The notes below the pieces were generated by a model. It saw only the letters and a program-made list of their open reading frames with translations. It was not told the DNA's origin and did not search any database. The translations under genes and the position numbers were made by a program. Positions 17,200 to 26,220 of a stretch of 64,000 nt of DNA are shown piece after piece; the stretch's first letter is position 1; each line of letters starts with the position of its first letter. The stretch is from NCBI RefSeq assembly GCF_024497955.1, contig NZ_JANHKP010000001.1, positions 248,001 through 312,000 on the forward strand, given 5' to 3'. This stretch comes from Streptomyces sp. C10-9-1. Lineage in GTDB: Bacteria > Actinomycetota > Actinomycetes > Streptomycetales > Streptomycetaceae.

Positions 17200-18402
17200 T
17201 CAGTGCGGGCGGAGCGTCACGAGCGCCTCGTCGGTGGCCACCACGAGTTCGCCGGACCGGGTCGCGGCGACCGCCCGCACCGCGGGACCCGGCCGGAAGC
17301 CCGGGGAGGGGCCCGGCCCTGGGCCGTACAGCTCGGCCAGGCCGTCGGCCCAGGCCACCGCCACCGCCGGGCCCCACTCGGTGACCGCCGCATGGAGGGC
17401 CACGACGGCGTGGCCGCGCTCGGCGAGTTCCTCCCCGCCCGCCGCCCGGCCGGTCCGCCCGGGGCGCCAACGGCGGACCGCGCCGTCGGCGCCGCCGCTG
17501 AACACCACCGGCCCCGCCGCGGCGAGCGCCGTGACCCGGCCCGCGTGGAGCGCCGCCTGGTCCAGCCCGGCCGGGCCGAAGGCGTGCACCGACCCGGTCC
17601 GGTCCCCCACCGCGATCGCCCCGCCGCCCACGGCGAGGGCCGTGCCGGGGTGGACCTCCAGCGTCGCCGTCACGGCCCTGGTGAGGGCGCTGCCGGGGCC
17701 GCGGGTCCGCAGGCGCCCGCGCTCGTCGAGGATCAGCAGGGTGGCGTCGGGCAGTGCGGCGAGGGCACGGATCCGGGCGGCGGTCGGCACCGTCACCGGG
17801 CGCCGCTCGTCGAGGCCGTGCACGGTGCCGGAGCGGTCGGCGACCAGGAGCCGGCCCGCGAAGTCGGCGAGGGCCACCACGGGCCCGGGAGCCTCCCACC
17901 GGTCGGCCACGGACCAGTCGGCGGCGGCGGCCAGGGCTCCCAGCGCGGCCCTCAGCACCGCGGGCGCGTCCGGGGGAAGGGCGGCGAGCAGGACCAGGGC
18001 GCGGTCGGCGGGCGCCTGCTCCCGCACCAGCGCCTGCCCCGCGTGCAGCCAGGCGGTGCGCAGCCCCCCGCGGTCGTCCTCGTCGGCCTCGAAGGCCGCC
18101 GTCACCTTCAGGGGGTCCGCCGAGCAGAGGGCGGCCGGGTCGCCCCGGTCGGGGTCCGCCGGCGGGGGCGGGGCGGGCTCCGGCCCGGGCGCCCGCTCCC
18201 CGGAGGGTTCGAGGACGATCCGCCCGTGCCCGAACTCGCCCAGTATCCGGGCGAGTTCGCCGAGCTTCTCGGGGTCGTGCCCGAGCGGGGCGAGGCGCAC
18301 CGGGCCGCGGGGCGGCCCGGAGAGCAGGGCCGACTGGAGTTCCGCGGGCGTCGTGGCCACCACACCGAGCTGGTTGGCCACCGCCCAGACCGTGCCGCGC
18401 AC
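17200..18402 (-). CDS. Beta-propeller (WD40-like) protein, unknown
   Basis: A 400-residue protein. From about residue 180 on it shows repeating beta-strand units like those of bacterial WD40/PQQ-type propellers, for example VVALADFAGRLLVADRSGTVHGLD, VTALAAAGPVVFSGGADGAVRRW and VRAVAATRSGELVVATDEALV. The first 60 residues (NQLGVVATTPAELQSALL, ARILGEFGHGRIVL) look like a separate alpha/beta domain. GTG start with GGGAGG four bases upstream. It starts 11 bases after the GntR gene stop, so the two probably form an operon. No signal peptide. Confidence 0.7.
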   Translation of the reverse strand: MRGTVWAVANQLGVVATTPAELQSALLSGPPRGPVRLAPLGHDPEKLGELARILGEFGHGRIVLEPSGERAPGPEPAPPPPADPDRGDPAALCSADPLKVTAAFEADEDDRGGLRTAWLHAGQALVREQAPADRALVLLAALPPDAPAVLRAALGALAAAADWSVADRWEAPGPVVALADFAGRLLVADRSGTVHGLDERRPVTVPTAARIRALAALPDATLLILDERGRLRTRGPGSALTRAVTATLEVHPGTALAVGGGAIAVGDRTGSVHAFGPAGLDQAALHAGRVTALAAAGPVVFSGGADGAVRRWRPGRTGRAAGGEELAERGHAVVALHAAVTEWGPAVAVAWADGLAELYGPGPGPSPGFRPGPAVRAVAATRSGELVVATDEALVTLRPH

Positions 18403-18413
18403 CGATCCTCCCG

Positions 18414-19280
18414 TCAGGCGTCCGAGCCGGAGATGTGCCCGCGGACCAGCGAGCGGACGGCATCGAGGTCCCGCGCGATCAGCGCCTCCAGCAGGGCCGT
18501 GTGCTCGGCCGCGTCCGCGGCGAGGACGGCCCGGTCGGCGGCCGCGGCGCCGGGGGCGGGCGGCGGCCACCGGGAGCTGCGGTGCAGCTCCTCGGCGAGC
18601 GCGAGCAGCCGCCGGTTGCCCGCGAGGGAGAGCAGGGCGCGGTGGAAGGCGCGGTCCGCCTCGGCGTACGCGGCGCGGTCCCCGGCGGCCGCGGCGGCGG
18701 CCGTCGCCTCGGCGAGCGGGCGCAGTTCCTCCCACCGCCCGGCGGGCACGGTCGCCGCGAGCCGCAGGACCACGGGCACCTCGATCAGCGCCCGCACCTC
18801 GGCGACTTCGGCCAGCTCGGCGGCGGAGCGCACGCAGACGCGGAAGCCGCGGTTGGGGACCACTTCCACGGCGCCCTCGGAGGCGAGCTGCTGCATGGCC
18901 TCCCGCACCGGGGTGGCCGAGACGCCGAAGCGCGCGCCGAGGGCGGGAGCGGAGTAGACGTGCCCGGGTTGCAGTCGGCCGTCGGCGAGCGCGGAGCGCA
19001 GCGCCTCCAGGACCTGACCGCGCACGGAGTGGCGGCGCACCGTGCGGGGAGCCGGACCGGGCGGCGGGGCGGCAGGGGCCGTGCCCGGGACGCCGGGCGC
19101 GGGGCGGGGGCCGCCGAGGTCCCGCGCCGGTGAGGGGGCTCTCGCGGCGGGCACGGCCGACGGCGCGGGCGGCCCGGGCACGGACGGCGGCCCGCCGGGC
19201 GCGAGAGGGGTCCGGACGGGGACGCGGGGGGCCGGTACGGACGGCAGCGCCTCGGCGTCGCGCACGCGCGCCTGCTCCAT
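18414..19280 (-). CDS. GntR-family (FadR/FCD) transcriptional regulator
   Basis: A 288-residue regulator. Residues 1-85 are a Pro/Ala-rich tail unusual for the family. A GntR winged helix follows (RRHSVRGQVLEALRSALADGRLQPG, SATPVREAMQQLASEGAVEVVPNRGFRV), then a C-terminal FCD ligand domain (FHRALLSLAGNRRL, HTALLEALIARDLDAVRSLVRGHI). FCD-type regulators usually bind organic acids through a metal. GGAGGAGG precedes the ATG. Likely operon with the propeller-like gene downstream. Confidence 0.88.
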   Translation of the reverse strand: MEQARVRDAEALPSVPAPRVPVRTPLAPGGPPSVPGPPAPSAVPAARAPSPARDLGGPRPAPGVPGTAPAAPPPGPAPRTVRRHSVRGQVLEALRSALADGRLQPGHVYSAPALGARFGVSATPVREAMQQLASEGAVEVVPNRGFRVCVRSAAELAEVAEVRALIEVPVVLRLAATVPAGRWEELRPLAEATAAAAAAGDRAAYAEADRAFHRALLSLAGNRRLLALAEELHRSSRWPPPAPGAAAADRAVLAADAAEHTALLEALIARDLDAVRSLVRGHISGSDA

Positions 19281-19379
19281 GGGAACCTCCTCCGGCCGGA
19301 GCGGCACCGCCGATGTGCGCGATGCCCGGTGAGCACGATAGGCGGGCAGGGCGGCAGGTCAAACACCACGATGATCGGG

Positions 19380-19398
19380 TAAGGTAAGCCTAACCTGC
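19380..19398 (+). promoter_or_regulatory. Iron box (DmdR/IdeR/DtxR-type operator)
   Basis: TAAGGTAAGCCTAACCTGC matches 14 of 19 positions of the consensus TTAGGTTAGGCTAACCTAA and keeps both core halves. It ends 27 bases before the FhuF-like start codon, where a bound iron-loaded DmdR repressor would block transcription. The match is one of the clearest regulatory signals in the window. Confidence 0.85.
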
Positions 19399-19425
19399 TG
19401 ACGATCGCGATTCGGTGGCCCCGGC

Positions 19426-20271
19426 ATGACCGTTCCCGCACTGCTCTCCGGCCTGTCCTCCCCCGTCGGGGCGGCCTACACACGCCTGACCGAGGTCTTC
19501 GGCGGCCTACGGGTCACGGAGCTGTCGGCGGCCGACGCGGCACCCTCGGGGCCGGGCTGGGTGGCCGCGGAGGAGCTCGCCGCGGGCGGCCCGGCTCTGG
19601 AGGCGTTCCTCGCCTGGGACGACGCCCAGGTCCTGAGCGACTACGGGCGGCGCGCCCGGCCCGACGTGACCGCGAGCTTCGGCCTCCACCGCTACGCCTG
19701 GCCCGCCTGTCTGCTGGTCACCGTGCCCTGGTTCCTGCTCCGCCGGGTGCCCCGGCTGCCCGTCGGCGCCGTGGCGTACCACCGGGGCGCCGGCGAGATG
19801 GCGGTACGGGTCGGGAGCTTCGCCTGCCTTCCGGGCGACCCGGCCGCCGCGCTGCCCGGTGCGCGGGTCGTGGCGGACGAGGAGGCACTGCGGGGCGAGG
19901 TGCGGGCGGCCGTCGCCGAGCACCTCGGCCCGGTGCTGGACGGTTTCCGCCCCCGGATGCGCCGCGGCAGCAGGGCCCTGTGGGGCATGGCGACGGACGA
20001 GGTCGTCGAGGGCCTGTGGTACGTCGCCCACCTCCTCGGGGAGGAGGAGCGGGCCATGGCGGAGCTGGAACTCCTGCTGCCCGGCACCACCCGCCCCTAC
20101 GTGGGCACCGCCGGGTTCCGCCGCCTGGCCGCCCCGGGCGGCGGCTCGCTGCCCACGCGGGACCGGGCGAGCTGCTGCCTGTTCTACACCCTGCGCCCCC
20201 AGGACACGTGCGTGACCTGCCCGCGCACCTGCGACGAGGACCGGGTGGAGCGCCTGCTGCGGTCGGCCTGA
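19426..20271 (+). CDS. FhuF-like ferric-siderophore reductase, 2Fe-2S protein
   Basis: A 281-residue protein with the FhuF C-terminal cluster motif C-C-X10-C-X2-C (C250, C251, C262, C265), plus a further C269. FhuF-type proteins reduce ferric iron in siderophores in the cytoplasm. The N-terminal part has the family's helical ferric-reductase layout (ATDEVVEGLWYVAHLLGEEERA). It stands alone behind an iron box, so it should be made only in iron starvation. No siderophore gene lies nearby. Confidence 0.85.
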   Translation: MTVPALLSGLSSPVGAAYTRLTEVFGGLRVTELSAADAAPSGPGWVAAEELAAGGPALEAFLAWDDAQVLSDYGRRARPDVTASFGLHRYAWPACLLVTVPWFLLRRVPRLPVGAVAYHRGAGEMAVRVGSFACLPGDPAAALPGARVVADEEALRGEVRAAVAEHLGPVLDGFRPRMRRGSRALWGMATDEVVEGLWYVAHLLGEEERAMAELELLLPGTTRPYVGTAGFRRLAAPGGGSLPTRDRASCCLFYTLRPQDTCVTCPRTCDEDRVERLLRSA

Positions 20272-20485
20272 GAACCCACTCGGACACCCACCGCCCACGT
20301 CCCTCGTTCGAGCGAGTCGATCTCGAACACATCCCGATCATCATGCGTACCCGTTCGACCGGATCGCACCTATCCGTGCCGTGATCCGCCTCATTGGCGT
20401 TCACTTGCCCCGAAACCCCCTGGGGCCCCTTCGCGGTCGGCCACTATGTGCGCCGGAACGCCTACCGCGATGCAAGGGACACCGC

Positions 20486-21574
20486 ATGAGACTGACCGAC
20501 ATATCGCTGGACTGGCTGCTGCCCGGCGGCGTGATGATCCTCGGGGTCCTTGCGGCGGTCGCGGTGCTCACGCGCGCCAAGCGCGGCGGCGACACCGACA
20601 AGGCGGCCGAGGACTCCTGGGAACGCAGCGAGGAGCGTCGGCGGCGCAAGGAGGCCGTCTACGGCACCGCGTCCTACGTCCTCCTCTTCTGCTGCGCCGC
20701 CGTGGCCGCGGCGCTCTCCTTCCACGGGCTCGTGGGGTTCGGGCGACAGAACCTCAACCTCTCCGGCGGCTGGGAGTACCTGGTGCCCTTCGGACTGGAC
20801 GGCGCCGCCATGTTCTGCTCCGTGCTCGCGGTGCGCGAGGCCAGCCACGGAGACGCCGCCCTCGGCTCCAGGCTGCTGGTGTGGACCTTCGCCGGGGCCG
20901 CCGCCTGGTTCAACTGGGTCCACGCGCCGCGGGGCATCGGGCACGCGGGCGCCCCGCAGTTCTTCGCGGGCATGTCGCTGTCCGCGGCGGTGCTGTTCGA
21001 CCGGGCGCTCAAGCAGACCCGCCGTGCGGCGCTGCGCGAGCAGGGCCTGGTGCCCCGGCCGCTTCCGCAGATCCGCATCGTCCGCTGGCTCAGGGCTCCG
21101 CGGGAGACCTTCGCCGCCTGGTCGCTGATGCTGCTGGAGGGCGTGCGCTCGCTGGACGAGGCCGTGGACGAGGTGCGCGAGGACCGCAGGGAGAAGCAGC
21201 AGAACCGGATGCGGCGCCGGGACCAGGAGAAGCTGGAGCGCGCCAGGATCAAGGCGTACAACCGCCAGCACCGGTCCTGGGGGCTCGGACGGTCCTCCCG
21301 GCCGGCCCAGCTGCCGGCCCTGGGGCCGGCGGGCGGCCAGCCGGGACAGGCGGCAGGGGGCTCGATGGTGGAGTCGGCGGGGTCCGTCGTGGAGCCCGCC
21401 ATACCCGAGCCGCCTCAGCTGCCGGTACGTACCAGGCCCTCGCTCCAGGCGGTCGGTACACGCGGCCCTGAGCCGGTCACCGTGGACCTGACGGCGGAGG
21501 ACGACACCCAGACGCTGCCCCGGCTCGACTCCCTGGAGCGCAAACTCAAGGATCTGGAGCAGCAGTTCGGCTGA
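20486..21574 (+). CDS. DUF2637 membrane protein
   Basis: A 362-residue protein typical of streptomycete DUF2637 proteins. One hydrophobic helix near residue 15-30 is followed by an Arg/Glu-rich stretch, then three or four helices between about 60 and 190 (SYVLLFCCAAVAAALSFHG, GLDGAAMFCSVLAVREA, RLLVWTFAGAAAWFNWVHAP). The C-terminal half is soluble, charged and Pro-rich with a short coiled coil at the end. Relatives occur next to SpdB-like spread genes on actinomycete plasmids and also on chromosomes; no plasmid genes are seen here. Function unknown. Confidence 0.8.
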   Translation: MRLTDISLDWLLPGGVMILGVLAAVAVLTRAKRGGDTDKAAEDSWERSEERRRRKEAVYGTASYVLLFCCAAVAAALSFHGLVGFGRQNLNLSGGWEYLVPFGLDGAAMFCSVLAVREASHGDAALGSRLLVWTFAGAAAWFNWVHAPRGIGHAGAPQFFAGMSLSAAVLFDRALKQTRRAALREQGLVPRPLPQIRIVRWLRAPRETFAAWSLMLLEGVRSLDEAVDEVREDRREKQQNRMRRRDQEKLERARIKAYNRQHRSWGLGRSSRPAQLPALGPAGGQPGQAAGGSMVESAGSVVEPAIPEPPQLPVRTRPSLQAVGTRGPEPVTVDLTAEDDTQTLPRLDSLERKLKDLEQQFG

Positions 21575-21584
21575 GTACGGCAGG

Positions 21585-21607
21585 GCCGCCCGTCCACCGC
21601 GGGCGGC
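21585..21607 (+). terminator. Hairpin after the DUF2637 gene
   Basis: Perfect 8-bp arms GCCGCCCG/CGGGCGGC (21585-21592 and 21600-21607) with a 7-base loop, ten bases after the stop codon. Confidence 0.55.
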
Positions 21608-21689
21608 AGGCACCGGACCGGGCGGATCCCGCGCCGTGGGGCGGGCGGGGCCGCCCGGTCCTCCGTGCGCGCACCGCGGGCGGCGGACG

Positions 21690-22172
21690 CTACGCGGCTC
21701 CCGCGTGCAGCTCGAACCAGATGACCTTCCCCACACCCTGCGCGGTACGCACGCCCCAGGCGTCGGCGAGGCTCTCCACGAGGACCAGTCCGCGTCCGGA
21801 GGTGCCGAGCGGAGGGTCCTCGGGCGCCCTGCCCGGATCGGGGTCGGGGGCGTCCCTCACGGGCAGTCCGGCCACGAAGTCGCGGACCTCCACGTGGAGT
21901 CGGCGGTCCTCCACCGTCGCCGTGACCACGGCGCCCCGGTCGGTGTGGATCAGGGCGTTGGTCACCAGTTCGCTGGCCAGCAGCTCGGCCACGTCGACGG
22001 CGTCCACGGTGTGGTCGGCACCGGGGCGCGCGGCGTCCGCGCCGGGCTCGGGCCACTTGCCGAGCAGGTCGCGTAACGCGTGGCGGACCTCGGGCACGGC
22101 CGTGAGGTCACCGCTGCAGAGTCTCCTGTGCAGCCGTCCCCGCACTTCGGTGCCCCCGTGACGTCCTGTCAT
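21690..22172 (-). CDS. ATP-binding protein, anti-sigma-factor/serine kinase type
   Basis: A 160-residue GHKL-fold protein of the RsbW/SpoIIAB-like class very numerous in Streptomyces. The N box is VAELLASELVTNALIH, the G1 box VRDFVAGLPVRD and the G2 box GTSGRGLVLVESLAD followed by WGV. Such proteins bind ATP and may phosphorylate anti-anti-sigma factors or act as antisigma factors; the conserved asparagine is present. No sigma or STAS gene is adjacent, but a PP2C-like protein gene lies upstream on the same strand, a common functional pair. Confidence 0.85.
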   Translation of the reverse strand: MTGRHGGTEVRGRLHRRLCSGDLTAVPEVRHALRDLLGKWPEPGADAARPGADHTVDAVDVAELLASELVTNALIHTDRGAVVTATVEDRRLHVEVRDFVAGLPVRDAPDPDPGRAPEDPPLGTSGRGLVLVESLADAWGVRTAQGVGKVIWFELHAGAA

Positions 22173-22333
22173 GTTCCCCCCACTCGGGCCGAGTCCGCAC
22201 TGCGTGTCCGTTCATGGTTCGTAGACGTTCACGGGATGCATGCCCCACCGGCGGAACGCCACGCATGGGATTCGCCCGTACCGGAAGGCGGGCCTCAGCG
22301 CGGGGGACGGTGCGTAGGCCGGATCGGGCCATG

Positions 22334-22349
22334 CGGGGCGGCCGCCCCG
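22334..22349. terminator. Palindrome at the 3' end of the PP2C-like gene
   Basis: A perfect 16-bp palindrome CGGGGCGGCCGCCCCG lies five bases after the stop of the minus-strand PP2C-like gene and could fold as a short hairpin. Confidence 0.4.
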
Positions 22350-22353
22350 GTCC

Positions 22354-23901
22354 TCATGACTCCCACACCGCCACCGCCGTGCGGTCGTCGGCATAGCCCT
22401 TCACCCGCAGCTGGGCGTCGGCCAGGAACTCCGCCATGCCGGGCGGCTCGGCTCCCGCCCAGCGCAGTGCCAGTTCACGGGCGAGGGCGGCCTCGCCCCG
22501 GAAGGGGTCGGCGAGCCCGGCGCCGCACAGCAGCAGGGTGTCGCCGGGGCGGGCCACCGAGGCACGGAAGCGGAACGGCTCGGCGGGCGGCGGGAGCGGG
22601 TCCCCGGCATCGGCGCCGGGCGGTGCGGCGACGCTCAGGTCCAGGGTGAGCCGGTCCCCGCCGGGGCCCGCCTCCGGGACGCCCCGGGCGGCCGGTCCCC
22701 GCTCGGGCGAGCCGTAGCCCACGACGGGCCCGCCCGTCGCGGGGGCCGCCGGTTCCAGGTCGTGCCAGGCTCCGTCGCGCAGCCGGAACAGCCCGCCGGG
22801 TCCGACGCCGAAGAAGACCCGGGTGCGGCACCCGGGGTCGGCGGGCAGCAGCAGGCAGCGCAGCCCCGCGGTGTACTCCTCGGGGGCGATGCCGAGTTCC
22901 GCGGCACGGGCGCGCAGCCTGCCGTAGCCCCGGTCGGTGAGCCGGTGCAGGCCGGACTTCAGGTCGTCGCGGCGGCCGGCCCTCATGTCGTCGGCGAGCC
23001 GGGCGTGGCTGCGTCCGATCGCCGTGCAGATCCGGCGGCAGAGCTCGGCGGCCGCGAGCGGCGCGTGACCGGTGTGCCGGCTGCCTCCCGCGACGGCGAC
23101 GAGGACGAGCGCGGCCTCCCCGGTCCCGAAGCGCGCGGTCATCAGCGCGTCGCTGCGCGGGGCGCCCCGGAAGCGTGCGGAGTCGCCGCGCACGGAGGCC
23201 GCGCGCAGGGTGAAGGTGCCGTAGCGCGCGCCGTCGAGGACCGTGTCGGGAACGACCCGGTCCGGCGCCAGGGGATCGGCGGCGGGCAGCGCGGTGGGGT
23301 CGGGCTCGTAGGTGGGCGGTCCCGCCCCCACGACCTCGACCCGGGGTCGCGGCACGGCGCCCGGCGGCTCCGGCGCGGTGCGCCCCGCCGCCTTCACCGG
23401 GCCCCCGGGGCCGGCCGCTCCCGCGGCGGGTTCCCCGGCCGGCTCCGGCGGCACCGGGGGCGGCGCGGTGCGCTTCCCCCGGGCGGCCGGGCCCCCGGGG
23501 CCGGCCGCTCCCGCGACCGGCGGGCGGGCGGGAGGCGGCGGCGTCTCGGGAGGCGCGGGCGGGGGCGGCGGTCCGCCCGCCGGGTCCGCCGCACACCCGG
23601 CCGCCCCCGCGGGAGCGACGGGCGGAGGTGGGGGCGCGGTGGGCGGGGGCGGGGCCTCCCCGGGAGCGGCGGCGCGGCCGGGGAGGCGGGGGTCGGGGGC
23701 CCCCGGCCCGGCGGGCGGCCCGCCCGCGCCCTCCGGGGGCCGGGACAGGGCACCGGCGGCCGAGTCGAAGCGGTCGTCCAGGCTGTCGCCGGCCGGGGCG
23801 GGCGGGGGGCCCGCGTCCGGGGCGCTCTCCTCGTAGAGCCGCCGCCACCACTCGTCCTCGGACCGCGGGCCGACCGGCGGCCTCTCCCCCTGATCGCTCA
23901 T
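22354..23901 (-). CDS. PP2C-like phosphatase-domain protein with long Pro-rich region
   Basis: A 515-residue protein. Residues about 50-220 are an extremely Pro/Ala/Gly-rich linker; the C-terminal half resembles a bacterial PP2C/SpoIIE-like domain (ALVLVAVAGGSRHTGHAPLAAAELCRRIC, RVFFGVGPGGLFRLRDGAW, GDTLLLCGAGLADPFRG, YADDRTAVAVWE). The canonical metal-binding D-G of active PP2C (usually DGMGG) reads AGGSRHTG, and only the last YADDRTAV keeps the acidic pair, so activity is doubtful. A short N-terminal motif (EDEWWRRLYEESAPD) recurs in streptomycete relatives. Confidence 0.72.
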   Translation of the reverse strand: MSDQGERPPVGPRSEDEWWRRLYEESAPDAGPPPAPAGDSLDDRFDSAAGALSRPPEGAGGPPAGPGAPDPRLPGRAAAPGEAPPPPTAPPPPPVAPAGAAGCAADPAGGPPPPPAPPETPPPPARPPVAGAAGPGGPAARGKRTAPPPVPPEPAGEPAAGAAGPGGPVKAAGRTAPEPPGAVPRPRVEVVGAGPPTYEPDPTALPAADPLAPDRVVPDTVLDGARYGTFTLRAASVRGDSARFRGAPRSDALMTARFGTGEAALVLVAVAGGSRHTGHAPLAAAELCRRICTAIGRSHARLADDMRAGRRDDLKSGLHRLTDRGYGRLRARAAELGIAPEEYTAGLRCLLLPADPGCRTRVFFGVGPGGLFRLRDGAWHDLEPAAPATGGPVVGYGSPERGPAARGVPEAGPGGDRLTLDLSVAAPPGADAGDPLPPPAEPFRFRASVARPGDTLLLCGAGLADPFRGEAALARELALRWAGAEPPGMAEFLADAQLRVKGYADDRTAVAVWES

Positions 23902-24463
23902 GCCGGTATCTTCCACCGCCCGCCGTCCCGAAAAACGGTGTCCGCCGAAAAATGGCAATACGACGCAAGGGGCCCCGGCGGCGGCGCAGGTGGTCCGCCA
24001 GGCGACCCAACCCCCCACGGGAAGATCGCCCGGCGGACCCTTCGTGGTCAGCGCACGGCGTTTGCGCCGACCACGAGCCGGTGGGCGGGGGCGCCCGGCG
24101 GGGCGGCACGGCGAGTGTCGGCCCTCTGCCGTGTCCGCGGGTCCGGTACGCCCTCCCGCGGGGTATCACGCGCACGACACCGCGTCGCGGCGGGACCGTC
24201 CGAGGGCCGGGGCACCACCCGGGCGGGGCGGGGTGACGGGCGCATGGCCTTCACCTCCGGGCCGGGCCGCGAACAGGGACGAATGCCGCGCATCCGGAAC
24301 TCCTCGGCTCCGCGGTGGCGCCCACCTTGGCAGACGGCCGCCCGCTGCGGGGATGATGTCGGCTGGCGGGTTTACGCCGTGGCCGATTTCCGCCAGGGCA
24401 GGGACGGCGCCCATGTCAGGGGAGGTCCGCGGTGGCGGCAGTGACACCAGGGGAGGTCAGGCA
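23902..24463. other. Intergenic region with divergent promoters
   Basis: About 560 bases between the divergent PP2C-like and LuxR-like genes. It contains an AT-richer patch near 23935-23975 probably belonging to the PP2C-like promoter. No RNA gene, operator palindrome or credible small gene was recognised. Confidence 0.45.
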
Positions 24464-25471
24464 GTGCTGGGAGCGATAGGTCTGGACGAGAGGCAGGAGA
24501 CGGCCTACCGCGCGCTCGTCGCGCTGGGAGCGGCCGAGATCGGCCATCTCGCGCACCGGCTCGCACTCACGGAAGCGGAGACCGAGAGGGCGCTGAGGCG
24601 CCTGGAGCAGCACGGCCTGGCGGCCCCGTCCTCGGCGGGTGCGGGCCGGTGGGTGGCCGCACCGCCCGGGGTGGCGCTGGGGGCGCTGCTGACCCAGCAG
24701 CGGCACGAGCTGGAGCGGGCGGAGCTGGCGGCGGCGGTGCTGGCCCAGGAGTACCGCGCGGAGTCGGCAGGGGCGGCGGAGCCGGACGTGCGGGACCTGG
24801 TGGAGGTGGTGAGCGGGGCGAGCGCCGTGGGCCACCGCTTCGCCCAGCTGCAGCTGGGCGCCGTGCGCGAGGTCTGCGCGCTGGTGACGGGGAAGCCGGT
24901 CGCGGTCCGCGGCACGGACAACGAGGCCGAGGAGAAGGCGGCCGGGCGCGGCGTGTCCTACCGGGTGGTGGTCGAGCGGGAGGTGCTGGCCCTCCCGGGC
25001 GGGGTCGGCGAGCTGACGGCGGCCCTCGGGCGCAACGAGCAGGTCCGGGTGGTCGACCGGGTACCCACGAAACTGGTCGTCGCGGACCGCTCGCTGGCGA
25101 TGGTGCCGCTGACCGGGCGGGGCTCCGAGCCGGCCGCCGTGGTGGTGCACGGAAGCGGCCTGCTGGAGTCGCTCATGGGTCTCTTCGAGGCGGTGTGGCG
25201 GGACGCACTGCCCCTGCGGCTTCAGGGCGGCGACCGGGTCGCGCAGGCCGTCGCGGCGGGCCCGGACGCCCTGGACCTCCAGGTGCTGTCCCTGCTGCTG
25301 GCCGGGATGACGGACGCGAGCGTCGCCAAGCAGCTGGACCTCGGTCTGCGTACGGTGCAGCGCCGCGTCAAGGGACTGATGGAGCTGACCGGGGTGACGA
25401 CCCGGCTCCAGCTCGGCTGGCACGCCTACGCCGAGGGCTGGGTGGCCCGCGAGCACGCGGACCGCGGCTGA
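24464..25471 (+). CDS. TrmB/LuxR-type helix-turn-helix regulator
   Basis: A 335-residue regulator with two DNA-binding-like ends. The N-terminus (GLDERQETAYRALVALGAAEIGHLAHRLAL, RALRRLEQHGLA) is a TrmB-type winged helix; the C-terminus (LSLLLAGMTDASVAKQLDLGLRTVQRRVKGLMELTG) is a LuxR-type helix-turn-helix. The middle is a phospholipase-D-like domain of the kind seen in many streptomycete regulators. GTG start preferred because GGGGAGG lies seven bases upstream; an in-frame ATG at 24413 would add 17 residues. Targets unknown. Confidence 0.85.
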   Translation: MLGAIGLDERQETAYRALVALGAAEIGHLAHRLALTEAETERALRRLEQHGLAAPSSAGAGRWVAAPPGVALGALLTQQRHELERAELAAAVLAQEYRAESAGAAEPDVRDLVEVVSGASAVGHRFAQLQLGAVREVCALVTGKPVAVRGTDNEAEEKAAGRGVSYRVVVEREVLALPGGVGELTAALGRNEQVRVVDRVPTKLVVADRSLAMVPLTGRGSEPAAVVVHGSGLLESLMGLFEAVWRDALPLRLQGGDRVAQAVAAGPDALDLQVLSLLLAGMTDASVAKQLDLGLRTVQRRVKGLMELTGVTTRLQLGWHAYAEGWVAREHADRG

Positions 25472-25534
25472 ACCCGCGCCCCCGGGCCGCCGACCGCTTC
25501 TCGGGCGCGCTCCGTCCGGGCGGCTGTGCGCCCC

Positions 25535-25577
25535 GGCACCCTCCCGGGCCCGGACGGGGCGGCCCCGGGAGGGTGCC
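25535..25577 (+). terminator. Strong hairpin after the TrmB/LuxR-like gene
   Basis: Perfect 14-bp arms (25535-25548, GGCACCCTCCCGGG, and 25564-25577) with a 15-base loop, about 60 bases after the stop codon and 40 bases before the DUF456 gene. Confidence 0.75.
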
Positions 25578-25618
25578 CGTGCCGGGCGGGCGTGCGGTTG
25601 TTCCTGCACGCTGGGCAG

Positions 25619-26101
25619 ATGGGCGTGTGGCAGCAGCTGTTGGTCGGCAGCGTGATGCTGCTGGGCCTGCTGGGAGTGCTCGTCCCGGGCGTGCCGGGGC
25701 CGTGGCTGGTGTGGGCCGCGGTCCTGTGGTGGTCGCTGCACGAGCTCTCGGGGCCCTCCTGGGCGCTGCTGGTGGGGGCGACCGTGGTGCTGCTGCTCAC
25801 CCAGGCCGTGGTGTGGCTGCTCCCGCAGCGCCGCCTCCGGGGAGCGGGCGTCACCCGGCGTACGGCCGTGTGGGCGGGTCTGGGCGCCCTGATCGGCTTC
25901 GTGGTCGTCCCGGTGGTGGGGGCGCTGCCGGGCTTCGTCGGGGGGACCTACCTCTGCGAGCGGCGACGGCTCGGGGGCCACGGGCAGGCGAAGGCGTCGA
26001 CGCGGGCGCTGATGCGGGCCGGGGGGACGAGTGTGCTGGTGGAGCTCTTCGGCTGCCTGCTGGTCGTGGCCGCCTGGGTCGGGGTGGCGGTGACGGCCTG
26101 A
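25619..26101 (+). CDS. DUF456 membrane protein
   Basis: A 160-residue integral membrane protein with four hydrophobic segments and the DUF456 pattern: GLLGVLVPGVPGPWLVWAA at residues 15-35, the Gly-rich GALIGFVVVPVVGALPGFVGG near 85-105 and a last helix at the C-terminus. Function of the family is unknown. The ATG at 25619 was preferred to a longer frame from 25526 whose start lies in the terminator hairpin. Confidence 0.75.
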   Translation: MGVWQQLLVGSVMLLGLLGVLVPGVPGPWLVWAAVLWWSLHELSGPSWALLVGATVVLLLTQAVVWLLPQRRLRGAGVTRRTAVWAGLGALIGFVVVPVVGALPGFVGGTYLCERRRLGGHGQAKASTRALMRAGGTSVLVELFGCLLVVAAWVGVAVTA

Positions 26102-26220
26102 GCCCCGGACCAGGGCCTTCACCACCGTGCAAGCCGGGCGCACCGTTGGAGTGAGAAGGGTCCGGGAATCAGGTCAACCGCCCGTGTCACGACCGCCCCG
26201 CCGGAGCGGCGCTCCCGACG

